Below the pieces are notes generated by a model. The model was given only the letters and a program-made list of their open reading frames with translations, made no database searches and was not told the origin of the DNA. A program made the translations under genes and the position numbers. From Thermococcus thioreducens (lineage in GTDB: Archaea > Methanobacteriota_B > Thermococci > Thermococcales > Thermococcaceae): a stretch of DNA of 64,000 bases. This document shows, piece by piece, positions 37,701 to 46,431 of the stretch; the stretch's first letter is position 1, and every line of letters starts with the position of its first letter. The stretch covers positions 1,364,001 through 1,428,000 of the forward strand of contig NZ_CP015105.1 of assembly GCF_002214545.1 (NCBI RefSeq). Direction: 5' to 3'.

Positions 37701-39905
37701 TACGCAGAACCCACAAGGCTCTATTCGCCCGTCTCGGTGAAGATTTCGGGGGCAAAGGTGGAGAACGAGCTCACGGGAATTGACGTAACCGCTCAGGACG
37801 TTGAAATAATGTATTCGGAGATTGAGAATTCCCACACAGCCATAAACGTCAAAGCCTACGGTAAAGCCACAATAAAGGGCAACTGGATAAGCAATGCCAC
37901 CTGGGGACTGTGCATCTCGCCGAGCAGACACGGGCAGGTCATCATAGCGGAGAACATTATCCACAACGTTGAAGAGGCCGGGATAAACATTGGGGGCAAA
38001 GATGACCTCAGCAGCTTCAATGTAACGGGCAACGAGGTTAGAAATTCGAAGTACGGTCTCCTAGTGACGGTTCCCTACCAGGGCATGGGGAACGGAGTTA
38101 TCTCGAACAACCTCTTTGCGGAGAACTACTACGGGCTGATTCTGGGAGCAATGACTATGGAGAACGTAGAGGTTCACACCAACTGGCTGGTTAACAACAC
38201 CTATGGCCTGACAATAAACGCTGAGAAATCTGAAGAAGTGACGGTTTATAACAACTACTTTGACAACTACCGGGACATTTACATATCCCACACTCTGGGT
38301 GGGGTTTCATTCAATACAACGGTAAGGCCGGGAAGAAACATCGTCGGAGGACCTTTGATAGGGGGCAACTACTGGGAGAGGTACGATGGAACCGATGAGA
38401 ACTTCGACGGAGTAGGGGACGAGCCGTACCAAATAGCCTATGGCACCTACGACTACCTGCCCCTGATAAAGTTCAAACCGAAGTCCATAGGTGGAGAGTT
38501 CCCGATAATCATTAACGAGCCCGGCTATTACAGGCTTGAAACCGACGGGGATAACCTCTCGATGGAATACGCGGTACTCATAAACGCGAGCAACGTCCTC
38601 CTCGATGGAGAAAACCACACGCTGAGCGGAAAAGAATTAGCGCTCTACGGGGTGAAGGTGGAGAGCGTAGAAAACGTCACGGTGGTGAACCTCAACCTGA
38701 AGGGCTGGCTTTTGGCGGGAATTTACGCGGAAAACACAGTCAATGCCAGGATTTCCGGAAACACCGTAACCGGGAACACCGCCGAGGGGATAGACGTCAG
38801 AAACTCAAGGGGAGCTGAGGTTTCATACAACACCATTAAAGACCTCACCGGGGACGGCGTTTACCTGAAGGACACCGTAAACTCCTCGATTTCGCACAAC
38901 ACCCTGGAGAACGCCAAGGGCTCAGGGGTGGAGCTCGACACTGGCTCGGCTGGAAACCTCGTGTGGGAGAACTCAATAAGTTCCGGAGGGGTCGGCTTCT
39001 ACCTAAGACCTGGAAGCAGAAGCAATGTAATCTTTTCAAACTTGGTTATCAACAACAGCCTTGGAGTCTACGTTAGCAACTCCAAGTTCAACTTGATCTA
39101 CAACAACTACTTCGACAACGCAAGGAACGTTAAGGTTCTTGGCAACGTTACCAACCACTGGAACGTCACGAAAAGGGAAGGCAAGAACATCCTCGGTGGC
39201 AATTTACTCGGCGGAAACTACTGGAGCGAGCTTAAGGACTGCGAGGACAAGAACTTAGACGGCTTCTGCGACGTTCCCTACGTCATAGATGACAACAACG
39301 TTGACTATCTGCCCCTAACGGTGTCGTCTGATACGAAGCCGCCGGAAGTTGAGATAATCTCTCCGGAGAACACGACCTACTACCAGAACGTCACAGAAAT
39401 CAAAGTTAGGGCAAGTGACGATCACGTGGTTGAAAAGGTCATGGCATTGGTTGACGGCTCAACGTGGATCACCCTAGAATTCGATGGCGAGTACTACACG
39501 GCAAAAATAACCCTGGGAGAGGGACATCACGCCATAGAAGTTTATGCGTATGATGCCGCTGGAAACGTCAACTCAACTGGGGTTGAGTTCACCGTTGTGG
39601 TCAAAACCGCCAGCAGTTGGCAGGGAACGGCTCAGGTGTCGTTCGTAGCTCTAACCTACATATACTACCAGTGGTACCACAGGACGCTTGAGGAATTCAA
39701 TGTCCTGTACAACAGCTCTGCCCAGAACCTCGACAACGAGACCCTCGCAAGGATAAAAGACCTCCTTGTCCTCGCGAAGAAAGAGTACCGCTGGGTTGAA
39801 GAGCACTGTGCAAATCTAACTGCAGCGGACGTTAGGGCCTTCATACACATGCGGAAGGCGTATATATACATCACAAAAGCCATTGAGCTCCTTGGGGCTC
39901 CATAA
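34731..39905 (+). CDS. Giant secreted right-handed beta-helix (NosD/PbH1 repeat) protein
   Basis: A 1724-residue secreted protein. Residues 1-26 form a signal peptide (RRLGAFVIGMLLVFSIMGTF...VKG). Residues 30-1500 are successive PbH1 rungs (patterns like VTISGNEITNNTWGIAIS), the fold of NosD and of carbohydrate-active or adhesive beta-helix proteins. Two NosD-type closures occur: GGNYWERYDGTDENFDGVGD and GGNYWSELKDCEDKNLDGFC, each followed by PYxIxxxxxDYLPL; the DxNxDGxxD loops look calcium-binding. Residues about 1540-1620 form an Ig-like domain (PPEVEIISPENTTYYQNVTE). The C terminus is helical. No S-layer or membrane anchor is seen. It is probably a cell-surface or secreted adhesin/polysaccharide-binding protein; enzymatic activity unproven. 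Confidence 0.9.
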   Translation: MRRLGAFVIGMLLVFSIMGTFYPVKGEQQCTPDNPCYITQCTMITQSGYYKLANDIVVNDVSQLIPVHFDNEGNNAGLSCIAIYSKGVIIDGNGRAIILKIPMEERPPLALSAVYVESVETFAMEEEIRNLVIDGWDVGVDTGVSGLRYTVEDIMNPSLEVIYSNHYVTFSVLPGKKTNFLLYNNTIRNTIVGIAITGPVVSDPGILEGDVFGYLGDVLPTFSGLVENTFEDNVISVHIYGVTAGGNVTVPFLIANNTVRRSYLGIYILTSVPAVREVGYFDKLPIATGSTLVNNEIVNNTQGVTIVASKRVGFINNSVRNNRFGVVVLGEKNISRIILEAREHEGILGCDMDCLSDYWIGITSNVTISGNEITNNTWGIAISTAENLTISGNLIADNRDTYEEVSYTLPNGKEVEAYAIPSFPLYGIGLYLHNVSNSLIENNELFGNGIGPLTLEYFPFCDSCRYIADMARNHAPLGYIGALIDIEGENNTIKGNYIHDNAGIGIYLRSRDELEKNVLVNDYISTIGTDGYFTDFEVKETTVNGRPVLMVKNAKNVLINNAGQVFVVNSSNVRIEGLEFQSYKATPVIVSGSSDVEIMGINAKELEGIAGIYVQDSSGVRIVESSFERNYYASIGVKGSKDVLIEGNRFSENFGIPVLASGVEGLDIGNNEMSSSGGGIVALNIENGRIADNRVHDAVMRKRLLGWSGKYYYDPVFGYYFYAVPVFERPYPWLPGINVGYSPIATIVVNGTGLEITSNEILENELAGIHVWNSKNVKITSNRIENNSRGGLILGLPVRTGNSIRVEEVIVRGNTFVNNGLSITGDYGSTFIDRLLIPEVPLVRNIRVEDNTVNGRPLVYLENEEGVEISNAGQVIAVNSTFTVKGLDVAFTDLPLLAIDSRVTIEDSSFQGRWGVAILRSNASIKNTRVEHGAEWVYYSYQDPVSEKIVNESTPLLSFGFHLVYSNATLLDVDVVSKVESNSSMTGIDVYAEPTRLYSPVSVKISGAKVENELTGIDVTAQDVEIMYSEIENSHTAINVKAYGKATIKGNWISNATWGLCISPSRHGQVIIAENIIHNVEEAGINIGGKDDLSSFNVTGNEVRNSKYGLLVTVPYQGMGNGVISNNLFAENYYGLILGAMTMENVEVHTNWLVNNTYGLTINAEKSEEVTVYNNYFDNYRDIYISHTLGGVSFNTTVRPGRNIVGGPLIGGNYWERYDGTDENFDGVGDEPYQIAYGTYDYLPLIKFKPKSIGGEFPIIINEPGYYRLETDGDNLSMEYAVLINASNVLLDGENHTLSGKELALYGVKVESVENVTVVNLNLKGWLLAGIYAENTVNARISGNTVTGNTAEGIDVRNSRGAEVSYNTIKDLTGDGVYLKDTVNSSISHNTLENAKGSGVELDTGSAGNLVWENSISSGGVGFYLRPGSRSNVIFSNLVINNSLGVYVSNSKFNLIYNNYFDNARNVKVLGNVTNHWNVTKREGKNILGGNLLGGNYWSELKDCEDKNLDGFCDVPYVIDDNNVDYLPLTVSSDTKPPEVEIISPENTTYYQNVTEIKVRASDDHVVEKVMALVDGSTWITLEFDGEYYTAKITLGEGHHAIEVYAYDAAGNVNSTGVEFTVVVKTASSWQGTAQVSFVALTYIYYQWYHRTLEEFNVLYNSSAQNLDNETLARIKDLLVLAKKEYRWVEEHCANLTAADVRAFIHMRKAYIYITKAIELLGAP

Positions 39906-40026
39906 AACCCTGTTTTTTATTTTGTCTCATTGGCACAGTCTGTTCGGCACTACTTGGTTATTTGCCAAGGTAGAATGCGATGAATATAAAAATGTGCTGT
40001 GCCTAACTTGGAGTCAGGTGTTGCTC

Positions 40027-42301
40027 GTGAACGCCTCCAGTCTAATTAAGTTACTGTCCAACGAGACCAACCTTGAGATACTCTCCGTCCTCAGATCTGG
40101 CTCCTTCAATCCGCGAGAGCTTGCCCGAATACTGGGAAGGGATGAAACAGACGTCTCAAGGCGTTTAAGGGCGATGGAGAGAGCTGGTCTCGTCGAGGGC
40201 AGGTGGATGAGGGTTAGAGGGAAAAACGTCAAGGTATATTCTCTCAAGGTTGAAGACATCAGGATAAGGTTTGAGCCGGGGGAGATACTTGTCAGCACTT
40301 CAAAGGGAGACCGATACGAGGTTCCCCTATTGGAGAGCAGGCATCCTCTTGTCGATATATTCGTTGGGCGGGAAAAAGAAATTGACCTAATCACCTCCTC
40401 CGAGAAGAGCGTTATAGTAATCTACGGAATAGCTGGGATTGGAAAAACAGCCCTAGCGGCGAAGCTTTTCAGTGATGCATTCTGGTACCAGATGAGCGAA
40501 GGGGACAGTCTTGACTACTTTGCCTGGCAGGTTGGGCTGTTCCTTAACTCTCTCGGCTATGATGCCCTTCTCGAGTATTTAAGAGCCGGAGGGAGGGAAG
40601 AGAGGGACATCTTTGAGCTACTCCTAGATGGGGGTTGAGAAAAGCTCGGCAAAGATCGTTATTGATGACCTCCACAAATGCAGGGATGAGAGGATACTCC
40701 ACCTGCTTGCATTCCTTTCCGAGAAGCTCGATAAAGGGAAGCTGGTGGTGACCTCAAGGGAGAAACCAAACCTCGGTTTGAATGCCCTCTACATACGTCT
40801 ATCCGGCCTAAGCCTGAAGGAGGCGTATTCACTGATAAAAGCCAAAGGCATCAACGTAAGCTCTGAGGAGTTTGCTGAGATATACCAGGTAACGTTTGGT
40901 CACCCCCTCGCCCTGACTCTTTTTTCTGAAGCCTACGATGTGGGAAAGGAGTTCAAACGAGAGAGCTTCTTTGATTTTATCCTGAGTGAGGTTTATGAAA
41001 AGCTAAGGGAAAACGAGAAACTTTTGCTTCAGATCATGTCTCTTTTTGATGAACCCCTTGAATACGACGAAATAAAGGCGCTCTATGGAAAGAACATTTT
41101 TTCAGTCCTGTACTCCCTCCTGAACAAGGGGCTCATCGAGAGAAGAGGGAACCTTTACTTCGTCCACGATCTCATCAGGGGCTTTTTGAGTGAAGTTAGG
41201 GAGGTTGATGAGGCCAAACTTTACTCAAAGTACATAGGGTTTCTCCTGGAGAAGAACAACGCCAGGGACTTTTTGAAGGCCTTCAAGTACGCGGTAAAGC
41301 TCAAGGATGATGAGACCATCAAAAGGCTCGTTGAATTGAGATTGAGAAAGTTCAAGAGGATCGTTCAAGATTTCCCCGATGCCTACTTGAATGTCTTATC
41401 CATCATAAAAGACAACCCGTACGCCAAGGAGGAGCTCGCCAGCATTTATTTCCAGAAGGGCTTCTTTGAAAAAGCATTAAAGCTCTGGCTTGAAATCAAG
41501 GACGAACTGGAAGGGATTCACAAAGCTTATGTGCTGAGCTCTTTGGTGGATGTTTACACAGAGCTCAACAAGCTTGATGAAAGTAAAAAATATCTCAAAG
41601 AGTTTGAGAAGATGAGGGAAATCATGAACGACGCGGAGGTTGACTTCTGGTACTTTGTGGAGCTCACCAAGCTGAACTTCTACCTTGGAAAGCCTGAAAA
41701 GGCCCTCAAAAGTGCCTTCAACGAGCTGGGGGCATTAAAAAGGCTCAACCCATATCCTGAGCTTGAAAGCCTCGTTCTCCTCCACATAGGAGACATATAC
41801 ATTGAGCTGGAACGGTACGGGGAAAGCCTGAAGTACTATTCCCAGGCTTTAGACCTCGCAAGGGCGTACAGTCTGTCCTTCATGGAGCACCTCTCGCTCT
41901 CCGAGCTCTCCAAGGCTTATTACCTTGTGGGGAACTATAAGAAGGCCGTTGAACATGCCACAGAGGCAGTGGATTACTTTTTAAAGGTCAGAAACTATCG
42001 GAGGGCCGTTGATGCTCTCGCTTACAGGTGCTTCTCCTACATTGCCCTTGGAGAGCTTGACGGGGCCCAAAAAGATGCCGAGGAGATGATAAGAATCGCC
42101 CAGAGCACCGGCTATCCACTTGGGTGGGCAGGGTACATAGCTTTAGCTGCAGTTGAGAACCTCCGAGGCGGAAACTTCAAAGAATACATCAACATCGGAA
42201 GGGAAAAGCTAAAGGGATACCCAAGACTCTATGAAGCTATCCTCGAAGAGCTCGGAAGGGTTTTTGACGTTTCGAGATTCTCTGAGCTGAGACAAATTTA
42301 A
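40027..42301 (+). pseudogene. HTH-STAND-TPR regulator, frameshifted at a G run
   Basis: Two frames together make one protein. Frame one (GTG 40027 to 40638) has a winged helix (LIKLLSNETNLEILSVLRSG, then RILGRDETDVSRRLRAMERAG) and a P-loop IYGIAGIGKTALAAKLF. Frame two (to 42301) continues with Walker B KIVIDDLHK, a winged-helix sensor (LLLQIMSLFDEPLEYDEIKA), and TPR-like helices to the end. They join if the five G at 40630-40634 were four (DGVEKSSAKI). This is a MalT/NB-ARC-like STAND regulator expected to bind DNA on ligand or signal sensing. Broken as sequenced; may be a real null allele, programmed slippage or a sequencing error. AGGTG precedes GTG 40027. Confidence 0.8.
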
Positions 42302-42416
42302 TAACCTACCCCCGAAATGTGTATGGGCGATGAAGAGATTCATCCCTCCTGACGGGGACTCGCTCCCCCCGAGATGAAGACGCGGTCCCCCCTCGAGCCC
42401 CTTTGGAGGTGAAAGC

Positions 42417-43133
42417 GTGAGGATAAGCTCCATCGAAGAGTTTCCGCGGGAACTGGTTCCAGTTGAGATTCCACCACACACAGTCATGCTAAGGGGCATA
42501 GGCTGGGACTCCAACGTTTACCTCGTGAAAAACGGTAGCGAAGTGCTGATAGTCGATACGGGCACCGGGATCAACTGGCACGTTTACACCGAAATCTGGG
42601 AGAGGGAGGGCTACCTAAACGGCGTGAAAAGGATTGTAATCTTCAACACCCACGAGCACTTCGACCACATCGGCGGAAACGTGGCACTAAAAAGATGGCT
42701 TGAAGGGAAAGGGATGGAGGTTCCCTTCGCAGCCCACGAGGTCACGGCGAAAACGCTGGAGCGGGGAGACGACTACATCATCCTCGCCTATTCATACGGG
42801 ATGAAGTTCGAGCCTCAGAAGGTTGACATCCGCCTTAAAGATGGAGATGAGCTCAGAATAGGTTCCCTCAGGCTGGAGCTGATCCACACGCCCGGCCACA
42901 CCGCTGGAAGCTCGTGCCTCTACCTCGATGATGAAGTCAAGATTATGTTCACAGGAGACACCCTTTTCAACGGTACGGTCGGCAGGACTGATCTGCCAAC
43001 TGGAAACGGCTGGAAGCTCCAGGAGAGCCTCGAAAGACTCCTCGAATACGAGGTCGAGTTTGGTCTTCCCGGCCACGGGTGGGTTGTAAAGGACTGGAAG
43101 GGGAACATCAACGAAGTCCTGGGGTGGCTCTAA
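42417..43133 (+). CDS. Metallo-beta-lactamase-fold hydrolase
   Basis: A 238-residue MBL-fold enzyme. The metal motif is FNTHEHFDHIGG (HxHxDH), followed by HTPGHTAGSSCLYL (third His), IMFTGDTLFNGTVG (bridging Asp) and VEFGLPGHGWV (last His), so a two-metal site is complete. It resembles glyoxalase II-like or MBLAC2-type hydrolases that act on thioesters or small esters. The GTG 42417 follows GGAGGTG at 42405-42411, well spaced. The stop overlaps the start of the UPF0248 gene (TAATG), suggesting coupled translation. Substrate not determined. Confidence 0.9.
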   Translation: MRISSIEEFPRELVPVEIPPHTVMLRGIGWDSNVYLVKNGSEVLIVDTGTGINWHVYTEIWEREGYLNGVKRIVIFNTHEHFDHIGGNVALKRWLEGKGMEVPFAAHEVTAKTLERGDDYIILAYSYGMKFEPQKVDIRLKDGDELRIGSLRLELIHTPGHTAGSSCLYLDDEVKIMFTGDTLFNGTVGRTDLPTGNGWKLQESLERLLEYEVEFGLPGHGWVVKDWKGNINEVLGWL

Positions 43134-43378
43134 TGAGGAAGGGCTCCGTGAAGGAGGTTCTGGCAAAGATAAAGTATGACCCGCGGGAGAATGAGAGCGA
43201 CTACTACATAGTCATCGAGCACCGCGGGGCCTATGGAGGCATCAAGAAGATTCCCGTTGAGATGATCGAGCTCGGGCACGGCTACTTCTTCGTCGGGGAG
43301 GCCCAGATACCGTACCATCGGATTTTGAAGGTCGTAAGGAAAGATGGGAAAGTGGTGTGGGAGACCAGAAAACTGTAG
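43133..43378 (+). CDS. UPF0248 (DUF504) family protein
   Basis: An 81-residue protein. It starts RKGSVKEVLAKIKYDPREN, then DYYIVIEHRGAYGG, IKKIPVEMIELGHGYFFVG, QIPYHRILKVVRKDGKVVWE, which matches the DUF504 pattern closely. The family is a small OB-like or SH3-like domain, sometimes linked to RNA ligase/phosphodiesterase-type proteins; its function is uncertain. The start overlaps the preceding MBL gene's stop by one base, so the two are translated together. The gene ends one base before the convergent ferritin-like gene. Confidence 0.9.
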   Translation: MRKGSVKEVLAKIKYDPRENESDYYIVIEHRGAYGGIKKIPVEMIELGHGYFFVGEAQIPYHRILKVVRKDGKVVWETRKL

Positions 43379-44353
43379 TTATGAAACCTGCTGGAGCTCC
43401 GAGGTAAGGAGCGCCCACTCTCTCCTGTCAAATGCATCTCTAAGCGCGGTGACGATTAAGTAGCCCCCGTTTAGGATTGCACAGTCTTTCAGATAAAGAA
43501 TGACGTCCATCATGCTCTTGAAGCCAAGCTCAAAGGCAATGTACCCGAGGTTCTGGATGAACGCCGCTCTCTTCTCCTCCGGTTCGATGGTTTCCTCAAT
43601 AAAATCACAGAGCGTCTTCTTAAGGATGGGTATCTCCTTCGGTCGTATAGAGTTCTTGGCCTCGGTTTTTGTCACCCAGAGAACCTTAACATCGATGTCA
43701 CCAAACAGCTCCAAGAACTTTTCGGGCTTTTCTCTGACCACAGCATAGAGCTTCACGCCACCGCCAGCAAGGTCTACCAGGAAGTACTTAGCCTTCGTTT
43801 CGTCGGTAAAGAGGTATGCGCCGGGTTCAAGGGTTGCGGGCACGATTTTCTGCTCCTCCAGGGACAGCATGAGCTCATACAGCTTGCGTATCTCCTCGTA
43901 GTGCTCTTCCTCCATAACGGCCAGGTTGAGGGCAAAGACTCTGGTTTCATCGTCCTTCGCTGCTTTAGCAAGGACCTCGTAGGTTTTCTTTGCGAACAAC
44001 TCGCTTTCCATGCAGTACTCAAGGACAGAGAGGTAGTCTTCAACGCTCTCGAACTCCGGGTAAAATGGGGCAACCTCAACAGGGGGAGCGTCGACTTTTA
44101 CAGGCTCTTCCTCAGGATAGAGCTTTTTGAACAGGTTGTAAAGCCAGTCATGGTGGTCTTTGCTCTCCTCGCTCATCTTGATAAACAGTGCTTTAATGCT
44201 GGCCCTTTTGGCCTTTTGGGCCAGTTTCGAGTAGTACTTTACCTCCTCTTCCTCGTTGAAAATAGCGTAGCTCAGGAGTTCCTTTGGGGACTTATCCTGA
44301 AGCCTATCCACGATCTCTTTCATCACTTTTTTGGGCTCGCGTTCAGCCTCCAC
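43379..44353 (-). CDS. Ferritin-like (rubrerythrin) domain fused to DUF835
   Basis: A 324-residue two-domain protein. Residues 18-170 form a four-helix bundle with rubrerythrin-type di-iron motifs (NEEEEVKYYSKLAQ, SEESKDHHDWLYN, CMESELFAKKTYE, MEEEHYEEIRKLY). Residues 180-320 match DUF835 (GAYLFTDETKAKYFLVDL, FGDIDVKVLWVTK, YLKDCAILNGGYLIVTALR), a domain found in Thermococcales next to signalling and motility genes. Fusion suggests a redox or iron signal passed to the DUF835 partner. GTG 44353 has GGAGGGTGAAGG before it. No operon partner on this strand. Confidence 0.85.
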   Translation of the reverse strand: MEAEREPKKVMKEIVDRLQDKSPKELLSYAIFNEEEEVKYYSKLAQKAKRASIKALFIKMSEESKDHHDWLYNLFKKLYPEEEPVKVDAPPVEVAPFYPEFESVEDYLSVLEYCMESELFAKKTYEVLAKAAKDDETRVFALNLAVMEEEHYEEIRKLYELMLSLEEQKIVPATLEPGAYLFTDETKAKYFLVDLAGGGVKLYAVVREKPEKFLELFGDIDVKVLWVTKTEAKNSIRPKEIPILKKTLCDFIEETIEPEEKRAAFIQNLGYIAFELGFKSMMDVILYLKDCAILNGGYLIVTALRDAFDRREWALLTSELQQVS

Positions 44354-44425
44354 CCTTCACCCTCCATTAACAATAAAACCCCAAACTATGGAAAAGCTTT
44401 TCTATCCCCAACAAAAGCCAGGAAT

Positions 44426-45184
44426 ATGATAGACAGCCACGCCCACATAGAGATGTTCAAGAAGGACGCGCCGAGGATCGCTGAAGAGAGCAGAAAACGT
44501 CTAAGGGCAGTTGTCGATTCCATCACAGAGTACCGCAAGTTTCACGTCTGGAAAAGCTGGGAGCTCCTAAAGCCATACTTTGGGTTTATCTTCCCGACGC
44601 TCGGCTACGCGCCCAACGAAGCGAGGAGGGGCAACTGGGAGAAGGTCAAAAAGGTCGAAGAGTTTATCATAGGGCACAGGGACGAGATAGTTGCCATCGG
44701 AGAGATAGGCCTCGACTATTACTACGCCAAGACCCCGGAGGAAAGAAAAAACCAGAGGGAGATATTCCACCATTTCCTTGACCTGGCGGTGGAGCTTAAT
44801 CTTCCCGTGGTTCTCCACGCCCGTGATGCTGAGCTGGAGGTCTTTGAAGCCGTGCAGAGGGCAGGGGTTAAGGCTTATTTTCACTCCTACAGCGGGCCGA
44901 GGGAGCTCGCACTGGAGATAGCTGAGGGTGGCCACATAATCGGCGTGAACACCGGAATCGATTTCATACCTGCCGTTAGGGAGGTAGCGGAAGTCCTGCC
45001 CCTGGAAAGCATGGTTCTTGAGACGGACGCGCCTTACATGAGCCCTTATAAGGGGGAGAGGAACTACCCCTGGAACGTGGAGTACGCGGTGAAGAGAGTG
45101 GCGGAGCTTAAAGGGGCAGACTTCAAGGAAGTCGAGAGGGTAACCGAGAGAAATGTGGTAGATTTCTTTGGACTGAAGCTTTAG
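44426..45184 (+). CDS. TatD-family metal-dependent hydrolase/DNase
   Basis: A 252-residue amidohydrolase-fold protein. The HxH is in IDSHAHIEMF, the Glu in IGEIGLDYYYAKTPEERKNQ, two His in VVLHARDAELE and YFHSYSGP, and the Asp in VLETDAPYM. These five ligands make the typical TatD metal site. TatD proteins are 3'-5' exonucleases or hydrolases in DNA repair and RNA quality control. ATG 44426 has a weak site; a TATA-like element lies within the divergent ferritin promoter. The small gene at 45196 follows after 11 bases, so they may be cotranscribed. Confidence 0.92.
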   Translation: MIDSHAHIEMFKKDAPRIAEESRKRLRAVVDSITEYRKFHVWKSWELLKPYFGFIFPTLGYAPNEARRGNWEKVKKVEEFIIGHRDEIVAIGEIGLDYYYAKTPEERKNQREIFHHFLDLAVELNLPVVLHARDAELEVFEAVQRAGVKAYFHSYSGPRELALEIAEGGHIIGVNTGIDFIPAVREVAEVLPLESMVLETDAPYMSPYKGERNYPWNVEYAVKRVAELKGADFKEVERVTERNVVDFFGLKL

Positions 45185-45195
45185 GGGGTGATGGA

Positions 45196-45498
45196 ATGCC
45201 AGTTGATGTGCCTGAGGTTAAGGGGGTCAGGAAACTGCTCGAAGATCTGAACGAAAAAGCGCTCATAGCAAGGCTCGACTCATTCCTGAGGCTCAACGAG
45301 GGGCTGGAGACTAAGAAGGGCGAGGACTTCATAAAGGTCTCCATCATGGGCTTCCTTGAGGGGATACTGGTGAGCCTGAGAAGAAAATATCCAGAAAACA
45401 GCGAGGTCAGAGGGCTCTTAGAGGTGGTGAGCGCGAGGAGGCAGGAGCTGGACGAGCTGTTCCGAAAGCCCGCGATGCAGAACCTCAGGGTTGAGTGA
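45196..45498 (+). CDS. Small helical protein, possibly DUF3216
   Basis: A 100-residue helical protein: PEVKGVRKLLEDLNEKALIA, then RLDSFLRLNEGLETKKGEDF, then IKVSIMGFLEGILVSLRRKY, and RQELDELFRKPAMQNLRVE at the end. It resembles the Thermococcaceae-restricted DUF3216 family as I recall it; a search is needed to confirm. No signal or membrane segment. GGGGGTG lies 5-8 bases before ATG 45196. It follows tatD closely, but a functional link is unproven. Confidence 0.7.
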   Translation: MPVDVPEVKGVRKLLEDLNEKALIARLDSFLRLNEGLETKKGEDFIKVSIMGFLEGILVSLRRKYPENSEVRGLLEVVSARRQELDELFRKPAMQNLRVE

Positions 45499-45524
45499 AA
45501 AAGGCAGCCCAGCCGGCCCCAAAT

Positions 45525-46400
45525 TTAAAGCACTCCAGCGGTCTTCAGGGCTTCCTTTATGTCCCCAAGCGCGTCTTCACCGAGCGGCAGGGATGGAAAC
45601 CTGGGCTTCCCTACTTTCAGGCCCCTCATCCCCATCGCGGCCTTTATCGCGCTTATCTGGTTGTATCTCTTCACAACGACCTCGTTGACGAGGTTTATCT
45701 TAAGCTGGAGCTCCCTCGCCCTCCTATGGTCGTCCTCTTTAAATGCCCCGTAGAGTTCGGCGCAGAGCTCCGGAACGACGTTGGCAACGGCCACAACTGC
45801 CCCGTGCGCCCCAATGACCCACGAGGGATACATAACGTCGGCAGTTCCCGCGAGGACGGTAAACTCATCCCCCATGCGCCTCAGGAGCTCGGTTATCCTC
45901 CCCATGTTCGCGCTTGAGTCCTTAATGCCGATTATGTTCGAGTGCTCCCCGGCAAGCCTCTCGATGATGTCGAGTGGAACGTTAACCCCAGTGAACCTGG
46001 GGACGTTGTATATGAGGACTTCGCCGTCGAGCTTGTCGGCGAGCGTTGAGTAGTGGGCGAAGAGCTCCTCCTGGGATGGTTTGAAGTAGTAGGGAGGGCC
46101 GATGAGGAGGGCATCAGCGCCGAGGTCAAGGAGGGCCTTTCCGAGGCGTATAGTTTCTCTTGTAGAGTTCTCGGTGGCACCGGCTATTACCGGGAGGGAA
46201 CTCTCCTCACGGACTATTCCGACGACCTCAAGTTTCTCCTCGAAGCTCAGGTACGGAAACTCACCGTTGCTCCCCAGCGTCACGAGGCCGCTGAGGCCGG
46301 CATCCTCGAAGCGGTGAACCAGCTCCCTTAGAGCCTCCCCGTTTACATCCTCCCTTTCGTCGAAGGGTGTGACGTGCGGAACAAAGACTCCCCTCAGCAT
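45525..46400 (-). CDS. Dihydrodipicolinate synthase-family aldolase
   Basis: A 291-residue class I aldolase of the DapA/NanA/KDG-aldolase family. The Schiff-base Lys is K160 in IIGIKDSSANMG; Y131 in IYNVPRFTGV is the active-site Tyr; GSNGEFPYLSFEEK is the carboxylate-binding motif (GTTGE in DapA). FVPHVTPFDE at the start fits the family. Thermococcus often makes lysine by the AAA-LysW route, so this may instead act on KDG, 2-oxo-acids or hydroxyproline-type substrates; the exact reaction cannot be read. It starts at ATG 46400 with a TATA-like TTTAAC about 30 bases upstream and no ribosome site, so is probably leaderless. Confidence 0.88.
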   Translation of the reverse strand: MLRGVFVPHVTPFDEREDVNGEALRELVHRFEDAGLSGLVTLGSNGEFPYLSFEEKLEVVGIVREESSLPVIAGATENSTRETIRLGKALLDLGADALLIGPPYYFKPSQEELFAHYSTLADKLDGEVLIYNVPRFTGVNVPLDIIERLAGEHSNIIGIKDSSANMGRITELLRRMGDEFTVLAGTADVMYPSWVIGAHGAVVAVANVVPELCAELYGAFKEDDHRRARELQLKINLVNEVVVKRYNQISAIKAAMGMRGLKVGKPRFPSLPLGEDALGDIKEALKTAGVL

Positions 46401-46431
46401 AGGGCATCATGGGAAGTTGTGCCTCCAGGAG

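Noticed and set aside
42326-42400. Possible C/D-box guide RNA (GCGATGA, CTGA, GAGATGA)
   Set aside because: The spacing between D' and C' is too long and no final CTGA box follows; the C box has a mismatch.
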